DNA from: Eutreptiella sp. 'Long Island Sound 2002'
Lineage: Eukaryota; Euglenozoa; Euglenophyceae; Eutreptiales; Eutreptiaceae
Assembly (NCBI GenBank): GCA_964036045.1
Contig: OZ038379.1
Coordinates: forward strand, 117,193,104-117,257,103
Reading direction: 5' to 3'
DNA length: 64,000 bases
Shown piece by piece: positions 31,287-43,163 of this stretch. The notes under the pieces were generated by a model that saw nothing but the letters and a program-made list of their open reading frames with translations, was not told the origin of the DNA and searched no databases. The first letter of the stretch is position 1. Every line of letters starts with the position of its first letter. The position numbers and the translations under genes are program-made.

Positions 31287-33127
31287 AACGGTTCGAGTAT
31301 ACCCGACCTGTAAGTGGATTTCGGTTGATTCAGGGCATTAAGCGCCGGGATCCGGCCAAAACTCCACCCCTGCCGAAAGATTCCCTTATCATCCGTGACT
31401 GGACGAATGATTATCTGCATGATTCCATGTTTAAAGAGGTCTTTGAGAATCTCAAATCCAAAGATGCTCACAAGGATGGAATTTTTTCTGAATATTCGTT
31501 GGATGGGGGGAAGCTGTGGATGGAGGGTAAATTGTGCGTACCAGACGCCCTGGCCCCCCGAGTGTTAAACTGGTGGCACAAATGGGAGTCCCCCCACGCA
31601 CATGGCCGTAGATTATGGTCGATGATTAAACATAGGTTGTTCGGCTCAAGGCTATATACTCATTGTATGAAAGTAGCCGCCGGATGTGCCCAATGTGCTG
31701 TCTCGACGCCCCCCAGCGCGAAGAAGCACGGCCATCTGAGACCACACCCTATTCCGGAGCGCCTCTTTAACAGAGTCACCAGTGATTTTTTCCATCTTGG
31801 TGAACTCGACGACGAAGAGTGCCATTGGACCAACAAAAAGGTCAACGGAGTGCTCCTTATACAATGCCGTCATTCTGGCTACATTCAGGTGTTGCCTTGC
31901 AACGTCCAGTCAATGACTGGCAAAGCTGCCGCCAAATGGTGCGCGCAGACCTGGATGGGAGGTTGGGACGTCCCATCCGAGGTGGTTACGGACTCAGGCA
32001 AAGAGTACACCTCCGAATGGTGGAAAGAATTATGTGCTCGCCTTGGAATCCAACACCTGAGATGTGAAATCCACTCACATCGAGCGCTGCCTGGCGAAAG
32101 AGCCGGCCGCTCTATTATAAATATGCTTCGTAAGGAGCTCGCCAGTGAGAAAGACTTCCATTGGCTTGAAGTTCTCTTCCCATTGCTTCGCCGTTACCAC
32201 AACACGCCATTGTACCATGGCCTTTCTCCAAATGAAATTGTCTTTGGACGAAAGAAGTGTTGGTGGAACATGCCGTTGAATAATCCTCGCCCTTGTAAAG
32301 ATGCTTCGTTGTTTTTGGACGAAATCCAACGAGCAGAAAAAACTGTCTCGAAATTAATCGATAAGCATCAAGCTGACTGGCTTTGGGTCCAGAATCAAGG
32401 CCGAAAAAACCCCCACAATTTTGAAGTCGATGATGGAGTTTGGCTTCGAAAATCCGAAACCACCCTGGACGGAGATGATAAGCTTCTTCCCTTGTGGGAG
32501 GGGCCATTCGCTGTTACAGCGCGTCTAGGTGAGAACAGGTGGAGGATTCGTGTGGATGTCAGCAGGGAAATTGAAGTTTCGGGTGATCGCCTCAAGAGAG
32601 AGATCCCCTCCCCCAAGGATCGGGTTAAACCCCTTTTTTGGACTTCGAAATTTTTGTCCGATCGGGTCATCGAAGGGGGGAAGTACGAACTCAAGAGGAT
32701 TTTAGAAGCAAGACGTGACGAAAAGGGCGAATGGGAATTTCTATGTGAGTGGAGGGGCTTTGATTCCAGTCACAACAACTGGGAACCAGCCCATTCTTTT
32801 GTCCATGGGTACACCAAGGGGTTCATCGACTTCCTCAAGAAGCACCCCGAAATTGGCGTACTCCTGACAGACTGTCTGTCGAAACCCGACAGACAGGTGG
32901 AGAGCGACGGAAAAAGACCTGTGGAGAATCGAGATCCAGCCTTTTACGGCCCTCAGCAGCCACCTTCCAGGGCTGATCCGTCGATCCCCCCTCCTGCGGT
33001 CAGGCCAGCCCAGGAGCCAAATGAGGACCAAGCTTCGAGTTCGGCCGCTGATTTACAGCGCCCAAGCCGTACGAGGGCCCCACCAGACAGGTTGGTGGTC
33101 ACATGTATTCGTGCTTGGCCGAATTGA
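31283..33127 (+). CDS. Element 2 integrase with chromodomain
   Basis: The frame overlaps the RNase H end by 4 bp and has no early ATG, so expression needs a -1 shift (window 31226-31286), a GUG start or a spliced or separate start. The zinc-binding part is HKWESPHAH with CAQC. The core has TSDFFHL (D), VTDSGKEYTS (D) and LPGERAGRS (E). An SH3-like GPF segment (LPLWEGPFAVTARLG) and a chromodomain (KYELKRILEARRDEKG, then WEFLCEWRGFD) follow, with a Pro-rich tail. 614 codons, complete at the 3' end. Confidence 0.88.
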   Translation: MKRFEYTRPVSGFRLIQGIKRRDPAKTPPLPKDSLIIRDWTNDYLHDSMFKEVFENLKSKDAHKDGIFSEYSLDGGKLWMEGKLCVPDALAPRVLNWWHKWESPHAHGRRLWSMIKHRLFGSRLYTHCMKVAAGCAQCAVSTPPSAKKHGHLRPHPIPERLFNRVTSDFFHLGELDDEECHWTNKKVNGVLLIQCRHSGYIQVLPCNVQSMTGKAAAKWCAQTWMGGWDVPSEVVTDSGKEYTSEWWKELCARLGIQHLRCEIHSHRALPGERAGRSIINMLRKELASEKDFHWLEVLFPLLRRYHNTPLYHGLSPNEIVFGRKKCWWNMPLNNPRPCKDASLFLDEIQRAEKTVSKLIDKHQADWLWVQNQGRKNPHNFEVDDGVWLRKSETTLDGDDKLLPLWEGPFAVTARLGENRWRIRVDVSREIEVSGDRLKREIPSPKDRVKPLFWTSKFLSDRVIEGGKYELKRILEARRDEKGEWEFLCEWRGFDSSHNNWEPAHSFVHGYTKGFIDFLKKHPEIGVLLTDCLSKPDRQVESDGKRPVENRDPAFYGPQQPPSRADPSIPPPAVRPAQEPNEDQASSSAADLQRPSRTRAPPDRLVVTCIRAWPN

Positions 33128-35001
33128 GGGAGACCCGTCGTGACTTGAGTCGCCGACGCCATAATCTGGGTAACAGTCGTCTAGTCCAGGGCGTCATGGC
33201 ACTCGTCGCTAGGGCTCAAGGGTGTAGGTTCGAAACCCTTGCATGTCCAACTCCTACAAAAGCTCCAGCCTCGCCTCGTCGACCACTTATTTCAATGTGA
33301 GTGTTCTGACGACTTGAAAAAACCACATTCTGCTCAATCCACTGTTCATTCTTCCTGATTACGACATGATGTGGAGAACTGCGAATGTTTGGTAATTTGA
33401 CGTCAATCAACTTTTCTTTGGTCTCCGTTCGGCAGACAAGGCGTAGATACGCTGCCGAAAGCCACGGAGTGTGCTGCCGTGTCCAGAAAAAACCAAACTC
33501 AGGCTTAATTCAGGCAGATCCGGGGTAATCTTGTCTCTGTTGGTCTGTGCATCTTTGGAATTTGGCTACTCGTGCAGATGGAAGCAAATGTACATAGTAA
33601 AAACGCTGGCCAGCGACATTCACACACACAGCACACAGCGACATTCACCCCTACAGGCACCCCCTGTAGTACTGGCGGCACTAGATGCGACGCCAGGAAC
33701 TCAGATCTTACCTTCATTTGCCGTGATGCTGAAGCCAAAGTCCAGATTCAGATCCAGATTCCTTGAATTTACCTTGAATTCCTCAGGTTTGTCCATCATT
33801 CTGCGCAACAGTGCAGCAAAACCCCGACGTCAATTGTTCAGACAACCTTCATATAGGAGCTCCAGGGACTTCTAACAGCAACCTCTCGGACCTCAGAGCT
33901 TCCGTAAGCTTCGGTGTATTTTTGGCACACGCCAATGTGAGCTCAATCCGACCTGAAACTGTCGAAAATGGTGAATCCAAGTGTCTTGTGGGACTCAATC
34001 GAAAGATGGGCCTTGTCCAAGTCGATTGACACCGCCGCCACTGTAAATAAAGGACTATTCGGTGTCTCTCAGTTATATACTGTCAGTAAAGCGCCTTCAG
34101 CGACCCTTCGGCGCGGTACATGCCAAGGATCCAGGGCTATAATGTCTCATCATGATGCATCATCACATGATCCACATTTTCATGGAATCTGTTGGATGCT
34201 CGCGAACCAACGTGCCGGAAAGCACAATTCAGCTGAATAAACGACAATATATATTAACTCTAGTCTAAGCGAAGGTGTTAGTAGTTTCAGTTCTAGACAT
34301 TCTGCTTCATTTCACCTTCATCTGAGGGAATTTGCCTCATTTTAGGACAGTTTAGGTTGATTTCCTTGTCATCTCCTCTCATTCCTCGAAGATCTGTTTA
34401 CGGCTTTGCCTAACTTCGTTGACGCTGATGTTTTTCTGTTCACTTAGGGCCTGCAGACTACATTTGTATTTGTTTTCCCTCTCTGTGATTGTTTCATCTC
34501 CTTCATCTCTGCTCAAATTGATTCTCAATCTTGCTGAATCTTGTGATCATCCACCAGATGCGCCAAATCTGAGGCACATGCTGCACTTTTCAGAACGAGA
34601 AAAGCGGGAGTAACACGATGTAGAGTACGTGGAGGACACCGTAGCGTGCCCGCGACAGCTAAACTGTGCCAGAGCGCCGAGATGTCACTCCATTTCTTGA
34701 TTCTCCCACTCAATCCACCAATAATCTACCTCATTCTCAACCAGGGCATGGTTTGGTATCGATTCTCGATACGTTTACATGCTTTTTAGCCCTTAACATA
34801 ATGTTTTACTGCCCGGAGGACTGTTCGTCACTCCTCATTCTGTCTCATTTCAGGTTCATCCATCCTGATTCAGTGCCAATTCAGCCCAAATCAGGTCAGA
34901 TCAAGCAGATTTCGCCCCATCGAGGCTACATTTCTATTTTTTTCTGGGACTTACCCGCACTACGTTCTTCGTTGACGTAGAGGCACACCCCAGTGTGTTT
35001 T
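33128..35001 (+). other. Long 3' non-coding region of Element 2
   Basis: About 1.9 kb between integrase and the polypurine tract, of AT-balanced composition and without a protein-like ORF on either strand. It holds AATAAA words at about 34,044 and 34,236 and a tRNA-like patch near 33,165-33,255. Such a long 3' spacer can mark a lost or captured gene; none is recognisable. Confidence 0.55.
33165..33255 (+). other. tRNA-like sequence with Pol III box-like motifs
   Basis: TAGTCCAGGGC (about 33,182) resembles an A box and GGTTCGAAACC (about 33,228) a B box, spaced about as in a class II tRNA or a tRNA-derived SINE. CAAGGGT and ACCCTTG can form a 7-bp hairpin around the B-like box. No full cloverleaf can be drawn, so this is not called a tRNA. 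Confidence 0.25.
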
Positions 35002-35012
35002 TGGAGGGGGAG
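35002..35012 (+). other. Polypurine tract of Element 2
   Basis: The purine run GGAGGGGGAG directly precedes the 3' LTR. Confidence 0.75.
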
Positions 35013-35546
35013 TGTAAGTGCGGCTAACCCCCATCTGCTCAGATTTTCGCAGATCTGCCCCAGATTGGCTACATTTTGGTCATTTTCTCTGCTTCGGCGG
35101 AATCGCCGCCCCGCAGCTCAGTCACAGGATCAGACCTATATATTTCCGATGTGCCGGATCTGATTCCGCGGTCCATTCATCGTAAATCCGCCGCGTTCCG
35201 ATCATTTACCCGGAATCGCCATTTGCCGCTGACGCGCGTGCGCGAGCCAGATCGGCCAAATATTTTTTCACAATCGGATTTATATAAATCTTTTCAGATA
35301 GATATGGACACTCAGATGTACTTAGGAATATCCGCATCAATTTTCTTCATAGACTGGGATTTTTTGCCGGATAACAATCAGCATGGATCTTGCCTTCGTT
35401 GTCGCCGCTCTTGCCTCCGTTGGTGTCCGTGTATCCGGTTCTGCCCCCAACAGCAGCGTTCAGGTCGACTCCTCGCGTGCCTGCCCCCCCGGTCTTGCCG
35501 GCCCTGAGCCCTCCGGCACCATCCACGACCTAGGGCAGCACTTTCA
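35013..35546 (+). repeat. 3' LTR of Element 2
   Basis: 534 bp, about four C/T differences from the 5' copy (for example CCTCTG versus CCTTCG near the gag start). Followed by the target-site duplication ATAGC (35547-35551). Confidence 0.95.
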
Positions 35547-35551
35547 ATAGC

Positions 35552-37061
35552 ATCTTTCCTTAGGTTCTCACGTCCATTTAAGCCAAAGTTATGACCGTGG
35601 AGGGGCATGGCATACCATGGTGGGAGCCAATTTGGAGGGCTATGTGTGATATTGGTAGTATATGTCTTGATATGCTCACGCCCATGTTATATATCTTCGT
35701 GTGGCCGAAGAGGTGGAGAGCCACACGTGACAAGGGCTTTGCTCATGTCCCAATTGTGGAATTCAAAGCGCTAGACTAAGTCTACCGCGTATGTATTGCT
35801 CATGGTATGTTTGGCAAAGAGATCCATGACTGCACTCCCATTTTCACGGGGATGTAGATATGAGTGGCGAAGGTATCTCCATGCGCCCGATTGGGGATCC
35901 AAGTGGAAGAATTGTTCGCAAATGGTTCCAATCATTTGTGTATTGAACCATGAGCGGATATCATGGGTGAGCATAGAGATATACTATCATGACAACTTTG
36001 TATTCGGTCATATTTTCATGTTTTTGACCTCAATTTTTGCTCATTTTTGCGTTTTGTGTACTTACCTGGTCGGCAAACAGCAAGAAGCCTATGGGTAGTG
36101 GAACCATGGTATGTTGCTCATATGTTGGCATATGCTTTGGAGTCGAACACCACCATATGCCAGATCGCGTACTCCATTTGGCTTGGCGCACGAAGGATTA
36201 CAAGAATTGGTCTCAAGATCATGGGCTGCCTTGGGCAGTGCGTGGCGCCCATATCCGAAGGGGTTTCGAGGGTAAAGTGGGGATGTACATGGGCATTGAC
36301 CTTTGGTCTCTATTCTCCATGAATACTAGACTTCGATTCCATGCATGATTCGAGCCTTCGGATAAGTGGTAACTTCAATTTTGAGCATATATTTGATATA
36401 TGGCCAATATGGTGTGAATTGGCAGTTTTTGGCATGTTATGAGTTCAAACTCATGGGGCATATCTCTGAGCCCATTCGACTCCAAGTCCAACCAAGTATA
36501 TGTCAGGGTAGGGCATGGTCCTGACTGCCACTCCAGGCCATGACACGCCACCTCCCCCATTGGGCTAGGATTTAGAGGCTTGGGGGTGAACACATTTTTG
36601 GGGTTTGTGTAGGGACTTTTGACACATGGCATTTAGCCATCTTATTTGACTGGGTTCAGGGCAACATGTTGGTGAGTCAAGGGAAGGTCTTGAGTCCAGG
36701 GAATGAGGGGTCTATGACTGTGATTGTGTACGTTTCCATCTTTCCCCAAATTGCTTTATTTGTGTTCATATGCAAATTTCAGGGCTTTCCTCTTTGGTGC
36801 ACTTCTTGTACATGCCCGCCATCGTGGGACGACCGGTGTGCTGAACGGAAGCCCGCAGTGTGGATTGGATTGTGGATTGGGTTATTGCTGTATTTGTGGG
36901 ATCTGGTTGCTGTTCAGGGTTGAAGGAGGATTTTATTTTCTATATTTTTGGATTTGGAACCCTGGATTTTGATAAATGCAATCGTTGATCAGGAGCAAGT
37001 CAGCAGGGGTAACAGGCGGAAGGGACACAGCGGGGGCCGGTCCTGGTAGGGACCTTCTTTA
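35552..37061 (+). repeat. 3' LTR of Element 1, second part
   Basis: Continues 23698-24542 and matches 13756-15265. It ends in CTTCTTTA and is followed by the target-site duplication GGTG (37062-37065). Confidence 0.92.
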
Positions 37062-37065
37062 GGTG

Positions 37066-39845
37066 GAAGGCACCCCCCCCGGGGACGCCCTCCCGCCACC
37101 CCCACAGCGAGAAACGCCGGCCCGCAAGGGCGCACGCTGTGGGGCCGGTGCTGGGTCCCCACGCCCGCAACGACCGCACCCGGGACACACGGGTCGCGGA
37201 ACCCGGGCTGCCCGCTCCAGAGGACGGGCGGCCGGGGAAGGGACAGCGCCTGACACCGGGCGCCCCTCACAACGGTGGAATGCCACCCCCCCCGGGGACG
37301 GCCCCCCACCAGCCCCACGGCACGCAGCCCCCACAGGGCATGCAGGCCAAGGGGACAGTGTTGGGCCCCAACACCCACACACCCGCGCCCACAGCACGTG
37401 GGTGGCGGACCCCAACAGCCCCCCCAGTGAGCGGGCAGTTGGAGGAGGGACAGCGCCTGACCCCAGACGCCCCTCACAATCGTGGAAGGCACCCCCCCCG
37501 GGGACGCCCTTCCGCCACCCCCACAGCGAGCAACGCCGGCCCGCAAGGGCGCACGCTGTGGGGCCGGTGCTGGGTCCCAACGCCCGCACCGACCGCACCC
37601 GGGACACACGGGTCGCGGAACCCTGGCTGCCCGCTCCAGAGGACGGGCGGCCGGGGGAGGGACAGCGCCTGACACCAGGCACCCCTCACAACGGTGGCAG
37701 GCCATCCCCCCGGGGACGGCCCCCCACCACCCCCACGGCATGCAGCCCCCACAGGGCATGCAGGCGGCGGGGACGGTGTTGGGCTCCCACACCCACACAC
37801 CCACGAACCCGCGCCCACAGCCAGTGGGTGGCGGACCCCAACAGCCCGCCCAGTGGGCCTGCAGTCGGGGGAGGGACGGCGCCTGGCCTCAGACGCCCCC
37901 CACAATGGTGGAAGGCACCCCCCCCGGGGACGCCCTTCCGCCACCCCCACAGCGAGCAACGCCGGCCCGCAAGGGCGCACGCTGTGGGGCGGGTGCTGGG
38001 TCCCCACGCCTGCACCGACCGCACCTGGAACACACGGGTCGCGGAACCCGGGCTGCCCGCTCCAGAGGACGGGTGGCCGGGAGAGGGACAGCGCCTGACA
38101 CCAGGCGCCCCTCACAACGGTGGCAGGCCACCCCCCTCGGGGACGGCCTCCCACCACCCCCGCGGCACGCAGCCCGCACAGGGCATGCAGGCCAAGGGGA
38201 CAGTGTTGGGCCCCAACACCCACACACCCGCGCCCACAGCACGTGGGTGGCGGACCCCAACAGGCCGCCCAGTGGGCGGGCAGTCGGGGGAGGGACAGCG
38301 CCTGACCTCAGACGCCCCTCACAATGGTGGAAGGCACCCCCCCCGGGGACGCCCTTTCCGCCAGCCCCACAGCGAGCAATGCCGGCGCGCAGGGGCGCAC
38401 GATGTGAGGCCGGTGCTGGGTCCCCACGTCCGCACCGACCGCACCCGGGACACACGGGACGCGGTACCCTGGCTGCCCGCTCCAGAGGACAGGCAGCCGG
38501 GGGAGGGACAGCGCCTGACACCAGGCACCCCTCACAACGGTGGCAGGCCACCCCCCCCGGGGACGGCCCTCCACCACCCCCGCGGCACGCAGCATCACAG
38601 GGCATGCAGGACAAGGGGACAGTGTTGGGCCCCAACACCCACACACCCGCGCCCACAGCACGTGGGTGGCGGACCCCAACAGCCCGCCAAGTGGGCGAGC
38701 AGTCGGGGGAGGGACAGCGCCTGACCTCAGACGCCCCTCACAACGGTGGAAGGCACCCCCCCCGGGGACGCCCTCCCGCCACCCCCACAGCGAGCAACGC
38801 CGGCCCGCAAGGGCGCACGCTGTGGGGCGGGTGCTGGGTCCCCACGCCTGCACCGACCGCACCTGGAACACACGGGTCGCGGAACCCGGGCTGCCCGCTC
38901 CAGAGGACGGGTGGCTGGGAGAGGGACAGCGCCTGACACCAGGCGCCCCTCACAACGGTGGCAGGCCACCCCCCCCGGGGACAGCCCTCCACCACCCCCG
39001 CGGCACGCAGCATCACAGGGCATGCAGGACAAGGGGACAGTGTTGGGCCCCCACACCCACACACCCGCGCCCACAGCACGTGGGTGGCGGACCCCAACAG
39101 CCCGCCAAGTGGGCGAGCAGTCGGGGGAGGGACAGCGCCTGACCTCAGACGCCCCTCACAACGGTGGAAGGCACCCCCCCCGGGGACGCCCTTCCGCCAC
39201 CCCCACAGCGAGCAACGCCGGCCCGCAAGGGCGCACGCTGTGGGACTGGTGCTGGGTCCCCACGCCTGCACCAAACGCACCCGGGACACACGGGTCGCGG
39301 AACCCTGGCCGCCCGCTCCAAAGGACGGGCGGCCGGGGGAGGAACAGCGCCTGACACCAGGCGCCCCTCGCAACGGTGGCAGGCCACCCCCCCGGGGACA
39401 GCCCCCCACCACCCCCGCGGCACGCAGCCCCCACAGGGCATGCAGGCCAAGGGGACAGTGTTGGACCCCAACACCCACACACCCGCGCCCACAGCACGTG
39501 GGTGGCGGACCCCAACAGCCCGCCCAGTGGGCGGGCAGTCAGGGGAGGGACAGCGCCTGGCCTCAGACGCCCCTCACAATGGTGGAAGGCAACCCCCCCG
39601 GGGACGCCCTTCCGCCACCCCCACAGCGAGCAACGCCGGCCCGCAAGGGCGCATGCTGTGGGGCCGGTGCTGGGTCCCCGTGCCCGCGCTGACCGCACCC
39701 GGAACACACGGGTCGCGGAACCCCGGCTACCCGCTCCAGAGAACGGGCGGCCGGGGGAGGGACAGCGCCTAACACCAGACGCCCCTCGCAATGATGGAAG
39801 GCATCCCCCCCGGGGACGCCCTTCCGCCACCCCTACAACGAGCAA
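37066..39845 (+). repeat. LINE A 5' array, second part (about 6.6 units of 420 bp)
   Basis: Same dimeric unit as 11990-12908. Marker words repeat at about 419-424 bp steps (38269, 38689, 39109, 39528). Copies are close to each other but not identical. It ends in three CAACGCAC-like words, about 75 bp before the ORF1 start. Together with the first part it gives nearly nine units. Confidence 0.88.
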
Positions 39846-39920
39846 CGCACCAACGCACCAACGCATCAGCCACGGGACATCTGCACCCCACCCCCTGCTC
39901 TTAGGTACAGCGACACAACA

Positions 39921-42900
39921 ATGGCGGAACCCGCGGCCCCACGCAAAACACGCCCCCGATTCCCGACGCTGGACGCAGCACACGAAGTCATCAGGGCGCT
40001 GGGACTCAGAGACGGCGAAGCAGACCCCCCACAAGGGGACGCGGGCACGGACTCCGACCCCGAGGCAGTACCGGAGCCCCCCACGGGAGGCGCGGCCGCG
40101 GAACCTGCGCCGCCGGCGGGCAGCATGCCCACACTCTGCCCCGCTTGGAGACGGGGCCACTGCACCGGCGAAGGCTGGTGCCCCAAACAGCACCCTCAAC
40201 CCGGCCCCGATGACGGAGCGCTGCCCGAGGTGAGACCCGCGGCCGCATGCGCCGACCTACGCTACGGGGTGGCACAGGGCAGGATCCTGGATGAGACCGC
40301 ACGCGGCAGCGTGAACATCCAGGAGGCCGTCGACCGAGTCGCCCACGCGGGACAGGCCGCAGTGGCCTTGCACACCCGGGGCCGCCACGGCGGACCCGCA
40401 GAGGGGATCATTGTGGAACCCTCGGGAATGGTGCTGGTCCTGGCGGCGGACATGGTCCGAGGGGTGCTCCACGCATCCCGTGTGCGGCGGGCGTGCCCAC
40501 AGTGGACCATCCAGGTGTACATCCCCCCACGGGCGTGGCCCTTCTCCACGTTGGCGGTGCTCGCCGTCATGTGGCACCTGGCACCGGAGGACGTTCCCAG
40601 AGGGACCGCGGAGGAAATCGCCCGGGACCTCCACACCTGGCCGGCCGACCTGGATTACCCCTGGCGCAGGCCCCGGGGCGGCCTCCCAGTGGCGCCCGCG
40701 GCAGAAGGGCTCAGCCTCGCGGCAACTCTCCAACGGCACCCCGACAAGAAGGCACGCCACTTCCTGCAGACAGGCACGGTCCTGGCCACCCCGCCAGACT
40801 CCGAGTGGCGATGCGACGCAGGGGAGGCGCAACCGCTGCCGGGCCCCTGGGCCCTCCCGTTGTGGTATTTGCCCGTGGGCACCCTGGCCCACGGCACTCA
40901 AGCCGTCAAGGGGGCTTTCCCGCAGCCGCTCCTCCCCGGCGTGGCCCTGCTCCGCAGCCTGCAGGCGGGGGCCGCCTGGGTACGGTGGAAGGAAGGAAAA
41001 GGGCGCTCGAGCCCCTATTTCCCCCTGGTCCAGGGCCAGGCGCTGCTCCACGCCGAGGGCATGGGGACCCTGGAATGGGGGGCGATCGTGCCCGGCACGG
41101 CGTGCAGGTGGATCACAGCGGCCGCCCCACAGCCCATGCAATCGCCGCCGGCGTGCCACCGCCTCCTACGGATGGTCCCCTCTTTGGCCCCCCAACACGC
41201 CTTTACGAGGGACGTGTGGAAGGCCATACTGAGCCACACCAGGGAGTGGCTAACGAACCCGGGTGCAAGGTACCCGCCGGGGCCGGTGCTGGAACAGCTC
41301 ACGGCCCCCACACCCGGGGTCCAGGGCATCGGCTCTCACGGAGCAGCTCAACGACGAGGTGCTGGACCTGGCGCTGGAGCCGCTGCGGGTGCTTTACCCG
41401 CAGACCCACATCCCACCCGCGGGCACGTCCAACCGCCTAGGCCGCCTGGGGCTGCAGCGCCGCGTCGAGGCCGCGCACCCAGGAGGCGTGGTGGAACAGT
41501 GGCTAACGCTCCGCAACCCGCCCGCCGCGAAAGGCCACTGGTACCTACACCAACTCCTCTTCCTATCACGGGCAGCCCCGGAACACCGCCGGCAAAACCC
41601 GTACCACACGCACCCGGAGCGCCGAGGCGCGCAGGACTTCCCGCAGCCAGCCCCGCCCGCCCTCTTGCCGGGGCAGGGCCCGGAGGCGCTACAGCAGGGC
41701 CCCCCGCTCGACACCGCCACCACGGTACCACAAAGGGGACGCAAAGGCGCAGATGGTGCCGAACCGGACGTCACAAACTGCGGAGCGGTGGCCTGGATGG
41801 CAGCCTGCAGGCACCTCGCCCGAGATACCACGGGGCTTCGGCAGTACAGACCAACGGACCGCACGGCGCTGGCGTCCGCGGTTGCGGCCGTCACCATGGG
41901 TCCCGTGGCGGCGTGGCCGGCGCAACTGCTGCCCCACGTCCCCTGCCGCGACACGCAGTCCCGCCAGCCGCCCGCAACGCACGCGCCGACGGCACCCCTC
42001 ACGGCGGAGCAGCTATACGTCCTCGCGGCGGCGTTGCTAGCGGACGGCGGGGAGAGCTTCGTCCACCACCACGGCCCGGCGCAGATTGCGGGAAGCATAC
42101 AAGGGCCACAGCGCGATGCACCAGACCCGTGGCATGCCACACTCCGCGGGCGCACCCGCGTCTGGGATGCGGGCGATGGCACACCCCCTGCCAGGCCTCA
42201 GCAGGGGGAGGCACTGGTGCTGCAGACGGCAGGCTACCAGGCCATCCTGCAGGGCCACGCCGGAGGGTACCGGTTGCACGTCCTTGCCGGAGGCCGCTGG
42301 ACTGTCTGGCACAGCACCGCCAGGCAAGGGGCATTCCCGCCCCTGCCCCACGTCGACTGGCAGCAGGGGCCCACCAAGGCCTACTATATGTCGGCGGACC
42401 CCTGGCCGCTGGCAGTCCTGCTACACACCGTCAGCGCCCCCAACAAGAGGCAGGAACCGGGGTGGGTCAACCCCCCCGCACTGGTGTGGAGCCCCGACCA
42501 GGAGGAGCATCTACGGGCCGCGTGGCAGGGAGACGCCATCAGGGCCACGGACGTCCCGGACCTTCACGCGGGGCCAATCACGCACGCCCGCCCGGCGGCT
42601 ACCCTGGAGGTGGCCCAACGGGGACAGCAGAACCCAGAGTGGGTGGTCTGCATGTTCAGCCCGGCGGACGCGCACATCGTCGTCTGCGACCCCGAGCGCC
42701 TGCTGGGGCCCGAAGCTGTGGTCTGCGTGGCAGACTGCACCGGCATGATCGTCAAGGCGCTACGGGAGGGCGAGCACCACGCCCTCCAGCTCCAGGTCAG
42801 GCTGAAGGACAACGCTCGGGCGGCGAGGCCGGGGGTGTGGCCGGCAGCGGCGCACCCCGCCGACCTAGAGCTGCAGCTGGCGGTCCCGACCACAGTGTAC

Positions 42901-43143
42901 CACTGGCTACAAGCCTTCCACGACCTATGGAGGGGCAAACCCGACCGCCAAATCGGCTCCACGCACTGGCAAACGTGGCTGCATGCCATCCGGGGTCTCG
43001 CGCCCGCGCCCGCGACACGAGCCCTCGATGCGGCGGCCCGGGGCCGCACGATGGCGCCACACACGGTGTCACTGGCCAACCTGCCCTTCGAACCAGCGGC
43101 GGAGGGCACCATCCGGAAGTCGGTGCCGCTCCCCCCGGCGTGA
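39921..43143 (+). CDS. LINE A ORF1 with CCCH zinc finger (one frameshift)
   Basis: ATG at 39921, the first after the array. Frame 1 carries MAEPAAPRKTRPRFPTLD and, at residues 73-91, a C-x7-C-x5-C-x3-H finger (CPAWRRGHCTGEGWCPKQH), a type known for RNA binding. Normal-looking sequence continues to about 41,310, where the coding frame moves by one base (C/G homopolymers near 41,300-41,340). The second part (LTEQLNDEVLDLALEPLRV onward, with WVVCMFSPADAHIVVCDPE) runs to TGA 43141-43143. About 1070 residues in total, very long for ORF1. Expected role: RNA-binding partner of the LINE RNP. After the stop the same frame reads CPLCADK*YTSGAKLEHLAW, a possible zinc finger, so the original end may be further on. 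Confidence 0.6.
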
Positions 43144-43163
43144 GGGGCCACGGAGCCTACGAA

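Larger units (their letters stand above)
24543..35546 (+). mobile_element. Element 2: young Ty3/gypsy chromovirus nested in Element 1
   Basis: 11.0 kb with 534-bp LTRs (TGTAAGTG...CACTTTCA) that differ at about four positions, all C/T changes. The 5-bp target-site duplication ATAGC lies at 24538-24542 and 35547-35551. Gene order is gag, UAG, protease, UGA, methyltransferase-like domain, RT-RNase H, integrase-chromodomain. The catalytic residues of RT, RNase H and integrase are present. About 1.9 kb of non-coding DNA lies before the 3' LTR. Confidence 0.93.
12905..37065 (+). mobile_element. Element 1: Ty3/gypsy chromovirus, split by Element 2
   Basis: The element has 2.36-kb LTRs (TG...TA), a primer-binding site, gag, protease-RT-RNase H, integrase with chromodomain, a polypurine tract and the 3' LTR. 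A 4-bp target-site duplication GGTG lies at 12905-12908 and 37062-37065. Removing the element restores the array unit read as CACAATGGTGGAAGG. Without Element 2 it is about 13.1 kb. It is inactive: several in-frame stops, and Asp to Gly in RT motif A. The LTRs differ at 11 of about the first 365 bp. Confidence 0.9.

Noticed and set aside
37066-39845. Long overlapping open frames of 100-550 codons on both strands across the tandem array.
   Set aside because: They arise from a GC-rich repeat whose half-unit is close to a multiple of three. The peptides are low-complexity and equally long on both strands.
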